A stretch of DNA of 64,000 nucleotides from CAXMMR01 sp965198995 (GCA_965198995.1 CBDAQG010000002.1:1674001-1738000); one strand, 5' to 3'; shown: positions 17,251-26,719, numbered from the stretch's first letter. Notes: generated from the sequence alone by a model not told the origin. Program-made: numbers and translations.

Positions 17251-17283
17251 GAGTCCAGAGGCAGAGCCTCTGGCCTTCCTTGC
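17251..17283 (+). repeat. Family B repeat fragment
   Basis: GAGTCCAGAGGCAGAGCCTCTGGCCTTCC palindrome placed directly at the end of the carboxylesterase gene, between convergent transcription units. Confidence 0.75.
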
Positions 17284-18846
17284 TTAGAGCGGTGCGCTCG
17301 GGATGCTCTTCCAGAACGCGCATTTGTGCTCGCTGGCGAAGTCGTCTTCCGGCGCCGGCCGGGGCGTGAGCAGGGATTGGACGACGTCGGCGCCGTGGGC
17401 GTAGGGCTCCCAGGTTGGCACGGCGCCGCGGTCGGGCGAGGTGGTGGTGACGAAGCTGGTCCAGTATTTCACCATCACTTTGGACAGGCGCTCCTCGGCG
17501 GCGGAGAGCGGCGGGGTGCCGGGGTAGCGCGGCAGGTCGAAGAGGAATTGCAGCTCGGTCGCGTGCGTTGCGCCGAAGGGGTAGGTGGTCGGCGGCAGCG
17601 AGGATTCCGGGGCGTTCTCGTCGTTGAACTCGTAGGCGTAGGTGGGGACGTAGCGGGCCGCCCAGCCGGCGACCTTGCGGGCGGGGCAGGCGAAGGTGCC
17701 GTCGGTGAGCACGGCGGCGAGCGCCAGCACCGGCTGGGCGTAGTCGCGCAGGGGGTATTTGGCGGCGACGACCGGGCCGAGGGTGGGGCCGAAGGTGGCG
17801 GCGAGGGCGGCGGGGTATTCGGCGGCGGTGAGGGCGGCGTAGGGGGTGACGAACAGGCGGCCCTCGTCGTGGTTCGAGCCGGTGAGCAGCGGCACGCGGT
17901 TGAACTGGCCGGCGCTCAGCGCGGTGTCGATGGAGAGCGGCACGGTGGTGCCGTCGACGATCGTGGTCAGGTTGGTGCCGGCGTTCTGCAGGCTGAGCAC
18001 GGCGGCGGCCGGCAGGGCGCGCAGGCAGGCGGTGTCGGCGGGGGCGCAGCCGAGTGCTGCGGCGAGCGCGTTGCCGGTGGTCTCGGCCTCGGCGAGGGTC
18101 GGCAGGGTGAGCGAGTAGGCGCCGCTTTCGACGATGGCGCGGCTGAACAGGCCATAGGCGCCGGGCGAGACCAGGTTCGACAGCACGCTCAGGCCGCCGG
18201 CGGACTCGCCGGAGACGGTGACGCGGCTCACGTCACCGCCGAAGCCGGCGATGTTTCGGCGGACCCAGTCGAGGGCGAATTGCTGGTCCTGCAGGCCGTA
18301 ATTGCCGGCGGCGTGGCCTTCGGCGTCGAGGCCGGATTCGGCGAGGAAGCCGAGATAGCCGAGGCGGTAGTTGATCGTCACCACGATGACGTGGCCGTCG
18401 GTGACGAGCTTGACCGGGTCGTAGTCCTCGCTCTCGCCGACGACCAGGGAGCCGCCGTGGATCCAGAGCATCACCGGCAGCGGCTTGGCGTCGGCGGGGC
18501 GGGGGCCGGTGGGGGTGTAGACGTTGAGGTAGAGGCAGTCCTCGTTGGTGGTTGGGAGGCCGAAATAGGTGAAGACCTGGGCGCAGTGGGGGCCGAAGCT
18601 GGTGGCGGTGTGGCTGAACAGGGCGCGGGCCAGCGGCTGCGGCGGCTGCCAGCGGAGCGCGCCGGTGGGGGGTGCGGCGTAGCGGATGCCGAGGAACTCG
18701 TTCATGCCCTCGGCGACCTTGCCGGTGATGGTGCCGTATTCGGTCTTGGCGGTGGGTGCGGCGTAAGCGGCGGTGGCGGTGGTGGCCAGGATGGCGGCGG
18801 CGATGGCCGCGCGCGCGGCTCGCCCGGACGCGGTGCGTCGATGCAT
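17284..18846 (-). CDS. Secreted type B carboxylesterase
   Basis: A 520-residue alpha/beta hydrolase. A signal peptide (GRAARAAIAAAILATTATAAYA) is followed by the conserved FLGIRYAAPPTGALRW, NEDCLYLNVY, oxyanion-hole WIHGGSLV, nucleophile elbow TVSGESAGG (Ser near residue 215) and GSNHDEGRLF with the probable acid. A C-terminal His should lie near residue 425 (FGATHATELQF). It would hydrolyse esters in the periplasm or medium. The start at 18844-18846 (MHRRT) is fixed by GGGGAGGA upstream. Substrate unknown. Confidence 0.87.
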   Translation of the reverse strand: MHRRTASGRAARAAIAAAILATTATAAYAAPTAKTEYGTITGKVAEGMNEFLGIRYAAPPTGALRWQPPQPLARALFSHTATSFGPHCAQVFTYFGLPTTNEDCLYLNVYTPTGPRPADAKPLPVMLWIHGGSLVVGESEDYDPVKLVTDGHVIVVTINYRLGYLGFLAESGLDAEGHAAGNYGLQDQQFALDWVRRNIAGFGGDVSRVTVSGESAGGLSVLSNLVSPGAYGLFSRAIVESGAYSLTLPTLAEAETTGNALAAALGCAPADTACLRALPAAAVLSLQNAGTNLTTIVDGTTVPLSIDTALSAGQFNRVPLLTGSNHDEGRLFVTPYAALTAAEYPAALAATFGPTLGPVVAAKYPLRDYAQPVLALAAVLTDGTFACPARKVAGWAARYVPTYAYEFNDENAPESSLPPTTYPFGATHATELQFLFDLPRYPGTPPLSAAEERLSKVMVKYWTSFVTTTSPDRGAVPTWEPYAHGADVVQSLLTPRPAPEDDFASEHKCAFWKSIPSAPL

Positions 18847-19246
18847 GGTGGTGTCCTCCCCTGCGGCCACGTGTGCGTGTTGATCACGCGCTTGGACTGC
18901 GGTCTCAGGCTAGGCGGGGAAGGAGCGGCGCCACAAGGGTGACGCCGAGGGTTATTTTAGCGAGTTGGTACGCTGGCGCGTTGGGGGCCGGGCGCCGGGT
19001 GGCAGGGGTGGCGGCGGATGGGACGGGTGGGCGCGCCGAAACATCGGTATGCGTGACGAGGAAGGCAGGGCTCTCCCTCGGTGAGCCGTGCGATGGGTCC
19101 CGACGCTGGGGGCGGCGCCCCCCAGACCCGCATCCGTTTGCTCGCCGCGCCAGCGAACCCGCCCGCGTGGCAAGGATCAGAAATGGATTTTAAAGGCTTC
19201 GCCTTTAATGGGGTCCAGGGGCAAAGCCCCTGGCCTTCCCTGTGTC
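18847..19246. other. Intergenic region with family B repeats, no gene
   Basis: About 400 bp between the carboxylesterase start and the end of the FkbH-like gene. It carries two family B modules: CTGGGGGCGGCGCCCCCCAG near 19106-19125, and the full GGATTTTAAAGGC...CCTGGCCTTCC block at 19184-19239. I see no protein-coding frame with family similarity. Confidence 0.7.
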
Positions 19247-21673
19247 TTACGCGGGTAAGAGGGCCGCGCGGTGGGTGAGATGGACATGAGCCGGGATGGC
19301 AGGCGCCTGGTCGGCGGGCAGGGTCCAGCGCTCGCCCTGCTCGTCGAAGCCGGCGTTCGCGTAAACGGCGCGGCAGGGCATGTTCGACTTGGTGTGGATG
19401 AGGGTGGCGCTGATCGGGCGGGCGGGGTTTTGCGCGCGCAGCTCGGCGACGAGGGAGGACAGCACGGCGGCCTCGACGTCGAGCCCGAAGACGCGGCAGC
19501 TCATGACGAACTGGCGGATGGTCGCTCCCTCCCGCCTGTCATCGTGCAGCAGCAGGCCGACAAGGCCGTACTCGACATGCACGTCGCGCACGGCGAAGGC
19601 GAGCAGGCGGAGGCCGTCGGCGATGGCGCGGCCGAGCTCGTCGCGGGTCCAGCGCTGGCCGGTGGTGTTGAACTGGTTGGTCTTGTTGAGCAGCTCGAAG
19701 GCGCGCTCGAAGCTGGGGTCGCGCACCGAGGCGACGTCGAAGCACTCGACGGTGAGGTCGAGGCCGAGCAGGAAGTCGGCGCGCGTCATGGTCTCGCGGG
19801 CGGCCTCGCGGTGCTGCTGCTTCTGGATCAGCTCGGTGCGGTTGGCACTCTCACGGCTGATGCTGGCGAGCTGGGTCTCCGGGCTCCAGAGCAGGATGCG
19901 CTTGATGTAGTGCTGGTTCTGGCCGATGGCGCGGATGCCGGGGACGCCGGACTGGACGGCGGCGCGCTCGACCGGGTTGTCGTCGACGAAGACGACGCTG
20001 GTCGGCAGCACGTTGGCCTGGCGGATGATCTCGCGGATGTTGTCGGCCTTGGGGCGCCAGTTGATGGCGACGAAGGCGAAGTCCTCGAGGCGGATGCGGC
20101 CGCCGAAGATGCGGTCCCACAGGCCGCGGATGGTGGCCTCCTCGTTCTTGCTGACGATGGCGATCAGCACGCCGCGGCGGCGCAGGTACATCAGCGCCTC
20201 GGCGACGCCGAGCGGCCAGCCCTCGATGGCGACGGTGCTGATGGTGTCGGCCTCGGCGAGCACGCCGCGCCACATCGTGTCGTCGAGGTCCATGACCACC
20301 AGCTTGACCTGGTCGGCCTGGCGGACGGTGCGGAACATCGCCTTGAGCTCGTGCCAGACGGCGAAGACGAAGTCCTCGACGCGGCTGGTGAACAGGCTGG
20401 ACAGGCTGTCGACCGGCTCGAGGCGGGCGCGGTCGAGGCGGTGGTCCCAGTCGGACAGGGTGGAGCCGTGGCTGGTGACCCAGACGGAGTCGTCCTGCAC
20501 CGCCTTGCGGCCGATGGTGGCCGAGATCTGATCGAGGTCGAGCAGGTAGCAGTTGGTCAGGCCGGCGATCTGGCCGGCGAGGAACTCGTTGAGGCGCTCG
20601 ACGAAATGGACGGGATTTTTGAGGCTGTAGCGCGGCAGCAGGCGGCCCATCGGGTTCTGCTGGGGGACGAAGAAGTTGCCGACGAAGGTGAGCAGGCTGT
20701 GCTCGATGTTCCAGCGCAGGGCCTGCGGCAGGAACAGGGCGATGCGCGAGCAGGATTCTGCGAACAGGCGCTCGTAGGCGGCGTCGTCGTCGAAGTTGAG
20801 GCGGAAATAGGCCTGCTCGGGCAGGATGGAGCGGAACGGCAGCACGACCATCTGGAAGTCGTAGTCGGCGAGCGGCTGGGTGGGCAGCGGCGGCAGGGTC
20901 TGGATGTTGTTGAACAGGACGCGCTCGCAGACGCAGCTTGGCTCCAGATGGTCGAACATCTGGTTCCAGCTCTCGAGCAGACAGGCGCCGACGAGCATGA
21001 TGCGGCGCAGCTTGGTCGGCGCGACCTCGAGGTCGGTGGGGGCGCGGTAGGCGACGCCGTCATGCAGGCGACGATGCGCCCAGGCGGCGGCCGTCGCTGC
21101 GTCGGCCAGGCGGTCGGCGGCGAGCGCTTCGGTGTCGAGCTGGTAGCGGTTGTTCTTGAGCACGAAGGTTTCGCGCGCGGTGGCGCCAGGGGCCTCGGCG
21201 CCCTCCAGGGTGAGGCGGTCGCCGACGCGGCTTGCGGGCACCCAGCGGCGCTGGCCGACATGCAGGGCGCGGCCTGCCGCCTCGACGAAGGCGAAGCGAG
21301 CTTTCCAGTTGGAGTGCTCGACGGCGAGCATCTCGAAATACGGCACCTGCTCGGCGGCGGTGCCGAGGTCGACCAGCAGGCGGGTGACGTCGACGATCTC
21401 GCGCACCCGGGCGTTGGCGACGACGCGGTCCATCAGCTCCTTGGACAGGCGCATCTTGTATTCGGTGGAGCTGGTGAGGACGCGGGAGATCTTCTCGATT
21501 GCGGTGTCGACGCCGTGGTCGCGGATCAGCGACTTCTTGTGCACGAGGTCGTCCGGGCCGGCGGGGCGGCCGAGCAGGGCGCGGTAGAGCTGGCGGATCA
21601 TGCTCTCCTGCCACAGCTCCGTCATGTCGATGACCGGGGTGTGTGCGTCGGTTACCTGCGGCCCGTCCGGCAT
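19247..21673 (-). CDS. FkbH-like HAD-IIIC protein with N-terminal DUF4214-like and C-terminal GNAT regions
   Basis: An 808-residue multidomain protein. Residues about 10-70 (MIRQLYRALLGRPAGPDDL, SRVLTSSTEY) match the DUF4214 pattern also found in two other proteins of this window. A middle SGNH-like region precedes the HAD domain: VVMDLDDTMWRGVLAE near 460 and FVDDNPVERAAV near 563. The C-terminal ~150 residues (VEYGLVGLLLHDDR) look like an acetyltransferase-type fold. FkbH proteins load a glyceryl group from 1,3-bisphosphoglycerate onto a carrier protein, and related ones modify surface glycans. The start at 21671-21673 is chosen for GGAG 8 nt upstream; two earlier Met codons are possible. 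No carrier protein is adjacent. Confidence 0.8.
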   Translation of the reverse strand: MPDGPQVTDAHTPVIDMTELWQESMIRQLYRALLGRPAGPDDLVHKKSLIRDHGVDTAIEKISRVLTSSTEYKMRLSKELMDRVVANARVREIVDVTRLLVDLGTAAEQVPYFEMLAVEHSNWKARFAFVEAAGRALHVGQRRWVPASRVGDRLTLEGAEAPGATARETFVLKNNRYQLDTEALAADRLADAATAAAWAHRRLHDGVAYRAPTDLEVAPTKLRRIMLVGACLLESWNQMFDHLEPSCVCERVLFNNIQTLPPLPTQPLADYDFQMVVLPFRSILPEQAYFRLNFDDDAAYERLFAESCSRIALFLPQALRWNIEHSLLTFVGNFFVPQQNPMGRLLPRYSLKNPVHFVERLNEFLAGQIAGLTNCYLLDLDQISATIGRKAVQDDSVWVTSHGSTLSDWDHRLDRARLEPVDSLSSLFTSRVEDFVFAVWHELKAMFRTVRQADQVKLVVMDLDDTMWRGVLAEADTISTVAIEGWPLGVAEALMYLRRRGVLIAIVSKNEEATIRGLWDRIFGGRIRLEDFAFVAINWRPKADNIREIIRQANVLPTSVVFVDDNPVERAAVQSGVPGIRAIGQNQHYIKRILLWSPETQLASISRESANRTELIQKQQHREAARETMTRADFLLGLDLTVECFDVASVRDPSFERAFELLNKTNQFNTTGQRWTRDELGRAIADGLRLLAFAVRDVHVEYGLVGLLLHDDRREGATIRQFVMSCRVFGLDVEAAVLSSLVAELRAQNPARPISATLIHTKSNMPCRAVYANAGFDEQGERWTLPADQAPAIPAHVHLTHRAALLPA

Positions 21674-21934
21674 GCTCGCTCCGAATTTTTGCTGCGCGAC
21701 CGGTCCGCGGTGCGGATCCGTGGGCATCAATGACCCATCGTGGGGGCGAGCGTCAAAGCATTTTCGGCTCTGCTGGGTGCAGTGCAGCATCACGTGTTGG
21801 GAAGGTTGAGGCCAGCGGCGAGCCGTTCAATCCTGCCTCCCGCGCCACCCTTCTCGCCCGGTGGCACGCATCACAAATGGATTTTGGAGGCTCCGGCTTT
21901 ATTGAGCCTTGCCTTGCTGCAGGAGGCGCGACGC

Positions 21935-22762
21935 GTGGGCAGGCTGGTGTGGATCGCGTCGTATCCGAAGTCGGGCAGCACCTGGCTGCGGGCGTTTCTG
22001 CACAACTACATCCGCCAGCCTGCGGCGCCGTACGACATCAACCGGCTGACCGACCTCTCGACGGGCGAGAGCGGGGCGAGCTGGTATCGGGCGCAGGACC
22101 CGCGGCCGGCCTCGCGCTACACGGTGGCGGAGGTGCAGCGGATGCGGCCGGCGGTGCATCGGGCGCTGATGGGGCTGCATCCGGATCTGGTGTTCGTGAA
22201 GACGCACAATGCGTCGCTGGTGGTGGGCGGGGTGCCGCTGGTGACGCCCGAGGTGACGGCGGGGGCGATCTACCTGGTGCGCGACCCGCGCGACGTGGCG
22301 GTTTCATACAGCCACCATCTCGGGCTGACGCTGGACGAGACGATCGGGCGGATGGCGGACGCGGCGGCGGCGACCGGGGGTGGGGACGACAAGGTGTTCG
22401 AGCAGGTGAGCTCGTGGTCGGTGCACGTGCATCATTGGACGCGGACGGCCTCGCCGCGGCGGCTGGTGCTGCGCTACGAGGATCTGTCGGCCGAGCCGGA
22501 GGTGGGGTTTGGGGCGGTGATCCGCTGGCTGGGCGAGGCGCCGCCGGCGGCGCGGCTGGCCCGGGCGGTGGCGTTCAGCCGGTTCGATGTGCTCAGCGGG
22601 CAGGAGCGGGCGGGCGGGTTCGTCGAGCAGCCGACGCAGTCGCGCGGGGCGTTTTTCCGGGCAGGGCGGGTTGGTGGGTGGCGGGAGGTGCTGAGCGTGG
22701 AGCAGCGGGGGAGGATCGAGCGCGAGCATGCGGCGGTGATGCGGCGGTTTGGGTATTTGTAA
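21935..22762 (+). CDS. Sulfotransferase family protein
   Basis: A 275-residue PAPS-dependent sulfotransferase. The 5'-phosphosulfate loop is IASYPKSGSTWLRAFLHN right at the N-terminus and the 3'-phosphate motif is IYLVRDPRDVAVSYSHH near residue 115. LVLRYEDL is the usual following strand. GTG 21935 with AGGAGG 9 nt upstream fixes the start. The longer in-frame version would translate a decayed repeat (about 21876-21910). The acceptor is unknown; carbohydrate is likely given the divergent FkbH-like gene. A family A hairpin pair follows. Confidence 0.88.
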   Translation: MGRLVWIASYPKSGSTWLRAFLHNYIRQPAAPYDINRLTDLSTGESGASWYRAQDPRPASRYTVAEVQRMRPAVHRALMGLHPDLVFVKTHNASLVVGGVPLVTPEVTAGAIYLVRDPRDVAVSYSHHLGLTLDETIGRMADAAAATGGGDDKVFEQVSSWSVHVHHWTRTASPRRLVLRYEDLSAEPEVGFGAVIRWLGEAPPAARLARAVAFSRFDVLSGQERAGGFVEQPTQSRGAFFRAGRVGGWREVLSVEQRGRIEREHAAVMRRFGYL

Positions 22763-22893
22763 GAAGGAAGCGCTTCTTTTTTGAAAAAAAGAAGCAAAAA
22801 ACTTTTGTCAGTTAGGGGAACATCACGACGGTGTCTTTATCTTATAAGTCAAAGTTTTTTGCTTCTTTTTTTCAAAAAAGAAGGCCTTCCTAA
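22763..22893. repeat. Family A facing hairpin pair
   Basis: Reverse copy with core 22772-22795 (GCTTC-T6-GA-A6-GAAGC with one extra A) and forward copy with core 22861-22884. The stretch between them also ends in an inverted match, TCAGTTAGG at about 22808 and CCTAACTGA at about 22888. The pair sits between convergent genes. The forward copy abuts the stop codon of the DUF4142/beta-roll gene. Confidence 0.87.
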
Positions 22894-24965
22894 CTGATAA
22901 AATTCGCAGCGCCGACCGAAGCGACGCCGGTCAGGGTGATTTGGGTGTTGTCGGAGAGGGTGAAGCTCACGCCGCCGGCGGTGTCCTTTTGATTGGCGAC
23001 CGCGTTGGCGGCCTCGTTGGCGGCGTAGCCGGTGAGGTCGATGACACTGTTTGGATTGAAGGCGATCTGGTCGGTGGAGGCGCCCTGCTGATTGACGTTG
23101 AAATCATACAGGTTGGCGCCGGCGCCGCCGATGATGGTGTCGTTGGTGCTGCCGCCGTAACCGCCGCCGATGATGAAAAAGGTGTTGCCGCTGCCGCCGA
23201 TGACCTCGTTGCTGTTGTTGCCGCTCAGGAAGAAGGCATTGCCGCCGCCGGTCAGGCCGGCGCCGTTGATCGTGTCGTAGAAGCCGCCGACGATGACGTT
23301 GGCGCCGCCGCCGCTGAGCGTCGTTATGCTGCCGTCGTCGCCGAAGATCGTCGACGAGGCGGCGCCGGTGGCGAGGGAGGCGCTGCCGCCGGTCTCGACG
23401 AGCGTCACGCCCTTGGTGCCGGCGAACACCTGCGCCGTTCCGCCGCCGGCATAGATCGTATCGTCGCCGGTCGAGCCGACGATGGTGTCGCTGCTGAACC
23501 CGTCGGCGCCTGAGCCGCCGGCAACCACGACGTTGTTGCCGCTGCCGAGGCCGATCACGTTGCTGCTGTAACCGGTCACGATCGAATCGTTGCCGTTGCC
23601 GGCGTAGATCGTGCTGTCGCCCTGGTCGGCGTCGACATAGTAGTTCAGCGCCGACGGGGCGGCGAGCACGAGGTTGGTGCCGCCGGTCAGGGCGATGTCG
23701 CCGCTGCCGCCGGCGGCGCCGTAATAGGTCAGGCCGAACGTGCTGCCGGCGACGGCTTCGAACTGGTTTGCCGCGCCGGTGATGGTGACCGGCGCGACGG
23801 CGGCGGTGTCGATCAGGAAGCCGTAGCCGGTGGGCGCGGTTTCGCTCGCGTTGACGAACTGGATGCCGACCTGGCCGGCGGCGAGCGCGCCGGGGGTGCT
23901 GGCCGAGCCGTCGTAGTCGGCGATCACCGCGCTGCCGGTGGCGGCGGCGTTGGCGGCCGAGGTGAGGATCGCACCCGCTGCGGCGGTGGGCGCGGCGGTG
24001 CTGTCGTTCAGGCCGCCGGCGCTTTCGCCGTCATTGATCACCGCCTGCGCGAGAAGCTGGTCGGCGGTGGGCAGGGCGGCATTGGCAAGCGCCACCAGCG
24101 CCGGATCGGAGCCGGCCGCGCTCTCGGCCTTGAAGACGGTGATGGCGGCCAGCGAGTTGCCGATCGAGTAGCTGGCGAGCTGGGTGTCGAAGGCCAGGCC
24201 GCTCAGGGCGCCGAGGTTTGCGATCTGGACGGCGCCGGTGGCATCGACGGTGCCGGGGACGGTGACGCCGGCGGCCGCGGCGAGGGCGCCCAGGTCGGCG
24301 TTGAGCGATCCGTCGTTGGCGATCTCCCAGGCGCCGTAGCCCTGCGTGTTTGACACACCCTGGAGGGCGAAGGCGAGTTGGCCCTCCATCATGCCGGTCA
24401 GGTCGGCGTGGCCGGCGGCATCGATGAAGGCGCGGTCCGCGGCGTTGGCGGGACCGATGGCGGCGAGCGGCGGCCCGGCGGTGAAGGTGGCGGTGAAGAG
24501 GCCGGTGGAGGTGGTGCCGAAATAGCTCTGCTGGTCGAGCAGCGCGGCCTCGTAGAGCTGGTCCTGCAGCACCGGGGCAGCCTGGGTCGCGACGTCGGCG
24601 ACCAGCGTCTGGCTGCCGGAGGCGGCGTAGGTCTGGTCGGTCGAGATGGTGGCCGAGTGGTTGGCGATGTCGGCGGGCAGGTACTGGACGTCGAACTCGT
24701 AGCCGGTCTGGCTGGTCAGGGTGCCGAGCGTGTCCTCCTGGGTGAGGTTGATGACCGGGACGGGCGTGGCGCTGCCGCCGATCGCCGTTGCGGCAGCGGA
24801 CAGACCTGCCTGCAGGAAGGTCGCCTGGCTGGCGAACCACCTGCCGATCTGGGCGGTGGGGGCGCTGTAGGACGCGGTCTCGGCCAGCCCGCCATCAAGC
24901 ACCTCGGCGTTGTCATCCTGGGCGTCCGCGGTGAGGAAGGCCTGGGTCGTGGTGTCGGTCGCCAT
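22890..24965 (-). CDS. Two DUF4142-like domains fused to an RTX-like beta-roll; probable type I secreted protein
   Basis: A 691-residue acidic protein without a Sec signal. Residues about 8-150 fit the DUF4142 ferritin-like pattern (QAFLTADAQDDNAEV, GYEFDVQYLPADIANHSATI, then a terminal VLQDQLYEA helix). Residues about 175-310 repeat the same pattern in diverged form (DRAFIDAAGHADLTGMMEGQ, GLAFDTQLASYSIGNSLAAI). A beta domain follows. From about 445 to 640 come GN/GD-rich repeats (IYAGNGNDSIVTGYSSN, VGSTGDDTIYAGGG) typical of calcium-binding beta-rolls. The tail (GVSFTLSDNTQITLTGVASV) resembles type I secretion C-termini. I infer an extracellular or surface protein; the role is unknown. Confidence 0.72.
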   Translation of the reverse strand: MATDTTTQAFLTADAQDDNAEVLDGGLAETASYSAPTAQIGRWFASQATFLQAGLSAAATAIGGSATPVPVINLTQEDTLGTLTSQTGYEFDVQYLPADIANHSATISTDQTYAASGSQTLVADVATQAAPVLQDQLYEAALLDQQSYFGTTSTGLFTATFTAGPPLAAIGPANAADRAFIDAAGHADLTGMMEGQLAFALQGVSNTQGYGAWEIANDGSLNADLGALAAAAGVTVPGTVDATGAVQIANLGALSGLAFDTQLASYSIGNSLAAITVFKAESAAGSDPALVALANAALPTADQLLAQAVINDGESAGGLNDSTAAPTAAAGAILTSAANAAATGSAVIADYDGSASTPGALAAGQVGIQFVNASETAPTGYGFLIDTAAVAPVTITGAANQFEAVAGSTFGLTYYGAAGGSGDIALTGGTNLVLAAPSALNYYVDADQGDSTIYAGNGNDSIVTGYSSNVIGLGSGNNVVVAGGSGADGFSSDTIVGSTGDDTIYAGGGTAQVFAGTKGVTLVETGGSASLATGAASSTIFGDDGSITTLSGGGANVIVGGFYDTINGAGLTGGGNAFFLSGNNSNEVIGGSGNTFFIIGGGYGGSTNDTIIGGAGANLYDFNVNQQGASTDQIAFNPNSVIDLTGYAANEAANAVANQKDTAGGVSFTLSDNTQITLTGVASVGAANFIS

Positions 24966-25316
24966 GGTTCTGTCCAGGGTTGGTTTGTGGCATTGTCGAA
25001 GGTGCGACGAGGCGCTGATCGATTGGGTTGTTGTAAGTAGTAGCTTACATCACGGGCGGAGCGATCCGGCAAGAGAGGCTGATGGGATCGCCATGAACGG
25101 TGAGGGCTCTGCCGCCATGAGGCTTTCCAACCGCGCTTTGCGCAGTCGGAGCCTTTGGCTTACTCCGCCTTCGATCCGTTACCGTCGCGTGGATCAGCAC
25201 GTTGTCCGCAGCGCGGCGCCGCTCGCTGTCGGAAGAGCCGTCGATACGGCCCCAGGTCAACGTTGCCAAAGCCGCGGCTTTGGTGGGGTCAAGGGGCAAC
25301 GCCCCTTGCCTTGCCG
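24966..25316. other. Intergenic region with family B repeat
   Basis: About 350 bp between two minus-strand genes. A family B module lies at 25265-25314 (CCAAAGCCGCGGCTTTGG and AAGGGGCAACGCCCCTT) directly after the next gene's stop. The rest, including an AT-richer patch at 25015-25060, should contain the promoter of the DUF4142/beta-roll gene. No further gene seen. Confidence 0.6.
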
Positions 25317-26030
25317 TCAAGCGGACTCGCGAGGAGTGAGCAAGGTGGCCAGGAAGAAGGCGCGGCGGTGCTGGCTGAGAACAGTCAGGCCGCTCGACCA
25401 GGAGAACGCGTCGTGGATGCGGCGGGAGACGCGGGATTCCGGATCGGCGCCGAAGAAGAAGTGGTTGGCGAGCAGGCAGATGCCGCCGGGGGCGAGCAGG
25501 GCGGCGATGCGGGCGCTGAGCGTCTTGAGCAGGTCGTCCTCGAGCGGGGCGAGGTAGTAGAGCGTGTCGGCCACGACCACCAGGTCGAAGCGGCGGTCGA
25601 GCGTCTCGGGCAGGTCCTGCAGGTCGCCCTGGGCGAAGTGCAGGTTGGCGATTGCGGCGTGGCGGCGGCGGGCGTGGACGAGGGCCGCATCGGCGACGTC
25701 GATGCCGAGCACGTGGTCGCAGCGGCCGGCGAGGCGGTGGGAGAGCAGGCCGAGGCCGCAGCCGAGGTCGAGGCCGTGGCCGAAGCGGCGTTCGGGCAGC
25801 AGCGCCATGATCTGCTCGTATTTGTGCTGCTGGTAGCGAAAGCGCGGGGCGGCGGAGGCCCAGGGATCGTCAGAGGCGGCGTAGAGCTGCTCGAAGGCGG
25901 CGCGGGCGCCGGCGACGGCGCGCACCCGCTCGACCGCCGCGTCGGTGCGGGCGCCGAGCAGGAACAGGCGGAAGTCGCGCGGCAGCAGAAGGACCGGGTG
26001 ATCCCAAACCCGACGGAGCGTCGTTGACAC
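25317..26030 (-). CDS. NodS-like class I SAM-dependent methyltransferase
   Basis: A 237-residue methyltransferase. After about 45 helical residues, AAFEQLYAASDDPWASAAP is the N-terminal signature seen in NodS-like methyltransferases. Then come the SAM motif GLDLGCGLGLLSHRLA near 85, motif II GIDVADAALVHARRRH and motif IV RFDLVVVADTLYYLAPL. NodS itself N-methylates a chitooligosaccharide; other family members are uncharacterised. Its stop borders a family B repeat. The upstream gene on the same strand is a peroxiredoxin 103 bp away, with no functional link apparent. Confidence 0.8.
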   Translation of the reverse strand: MSTTLRRVWDHPVLLLPRDFRLFLLGARTDAAVERVRAVAGARAAFEQLYAASDDPWASAAPRFRYQQHKYEQIMALLPERRFGHGLDLGCGLGLLSHRLAGRCDHVLGIDVADAALVHARRRHAAIANLHFAQGDLQDLPETLDRRFDLVVVADTLYYLAPLEDDLLKTLSARIAALLAPGGICLLANHFFFGADPESRVSRRIHDAFSWSSGLTVLSQHRRAFFLATLLTPRESA

Positions 26031-26133
26031 GATCTTGCCTTTGGGGCGACGGCGCCCGGACGGCAGTCATACACGGTTTCGTGATGATGGGAAGTCGGTG
26101 ATGAGCGCCGGCTGGGCGGCTGCGCGACGCCGG

Positions 26134-26709
26134 CTAGCGGGAGGCGGTGTCCGCCGGGTGCGCGGCGGTCCAGTCGGTCAGCGCCTTGAGGGTGTTGGCG
26201 ACGTGGCCTTCGGGGTTGAGCGCGCTGTAGGCGTAGATGATGTGGCCATCCGGGGCGATGACGTAGCTGGTGCGGCTGGCCCAGCCGAGGAAGCCGACGA
26301 GCACGGCGTCATAGGCGAGGCTGACGGTGCCGTGCTTGTCGGAGGCGACGGCGAACTTGCTGTGGCACTCGCTGGTGGAGAAGCGCTTGAGCTTGACGAT
26401 GTTGTCCATCGAGACGCCGATCAGCGTGGCGTGCAGGGCGGCGAACTGGGGCGAGGCGTCGGCGAACTCGTGCGCCTCGGTGGTGCAGCCGGAGCTGAAG
26501 GCGGCGGGGTAGAAATACAGCACGACGGGGCCGCGCTTCAGGGCCTCGGCGAGGTGGAAGGAGAACTCCTGGCCGTCTCGGGCCGCCTGGGTGGTGAAGT
26601 CGGGCGCGTCGGCGCCGCTCTTCAGGGTGGCGCAGGCGGGGGTGGCGGCGAGGCAGGCGAGGCTCAGCAGGCCGGCGGCGGCAAGACGATGGGCGGGCGG
26701 GTTACGCAT
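26134..26709 (-). CDS. Exported peroxiredoxin (AhpC/TSA, BCP-like)
   Basis: A 191-residue thiol peroxidase with a signal peptide (HRLAAAGLLSLACLAATPACA). The peroxidatic Cys lies in YPAAFSSGCTTEAHEF near residue 75. In ordinary enzymes this motif reads PxxxTxxC; here Ser replaces the Thr two residues before Cys, a change seen in some family members. A further Cys (SECHSKF) near 115 could resolve it. Periplasmic reduction of peroxides is the likely role. A 27-bp tandem duplication (26720-26773) lies in its leader. Confidence 0.83.
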   Translation of the reverse strand: MRNPPAHRLAAAGLLSLACLAATPACATLKSGADAPDFTTQAARDGQEFSFHLAEALKRGPVVLYFYPAAFSSGCTTEAHEFADASPQFAALHATLIGVSMDNIVKLKRFSTSECHSKFAVASDKHGTVSLAYDAVLVGFLGWASRTSYVIAPDGHIIYAYSALNPEGHVANTLKALTDWTAAHPADTASR

Positions 26710-26719
26710 CGTGGTCGAT

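Noticed and set aside
17245..18942. A 565-codon plus-strand frame over the carboxylesterase
   Set aside because: Shadow of the carboxylesterase, whose GESAG motif and signal peptide are on the other strand.
19271..21733. An 820-codon plus-strand frame antisense to the FkbH-like gene
   Set aside because: Composition is Gly/Val/Ala/Asp-biased as expected for a shadow, and the minus-strand product has clear HAD motifs.
25045..25320. 91-codon minus-strand frame next to the NodS-like gene
   Set aside because: It begins inside a family B repeat and has no recognisable motif.
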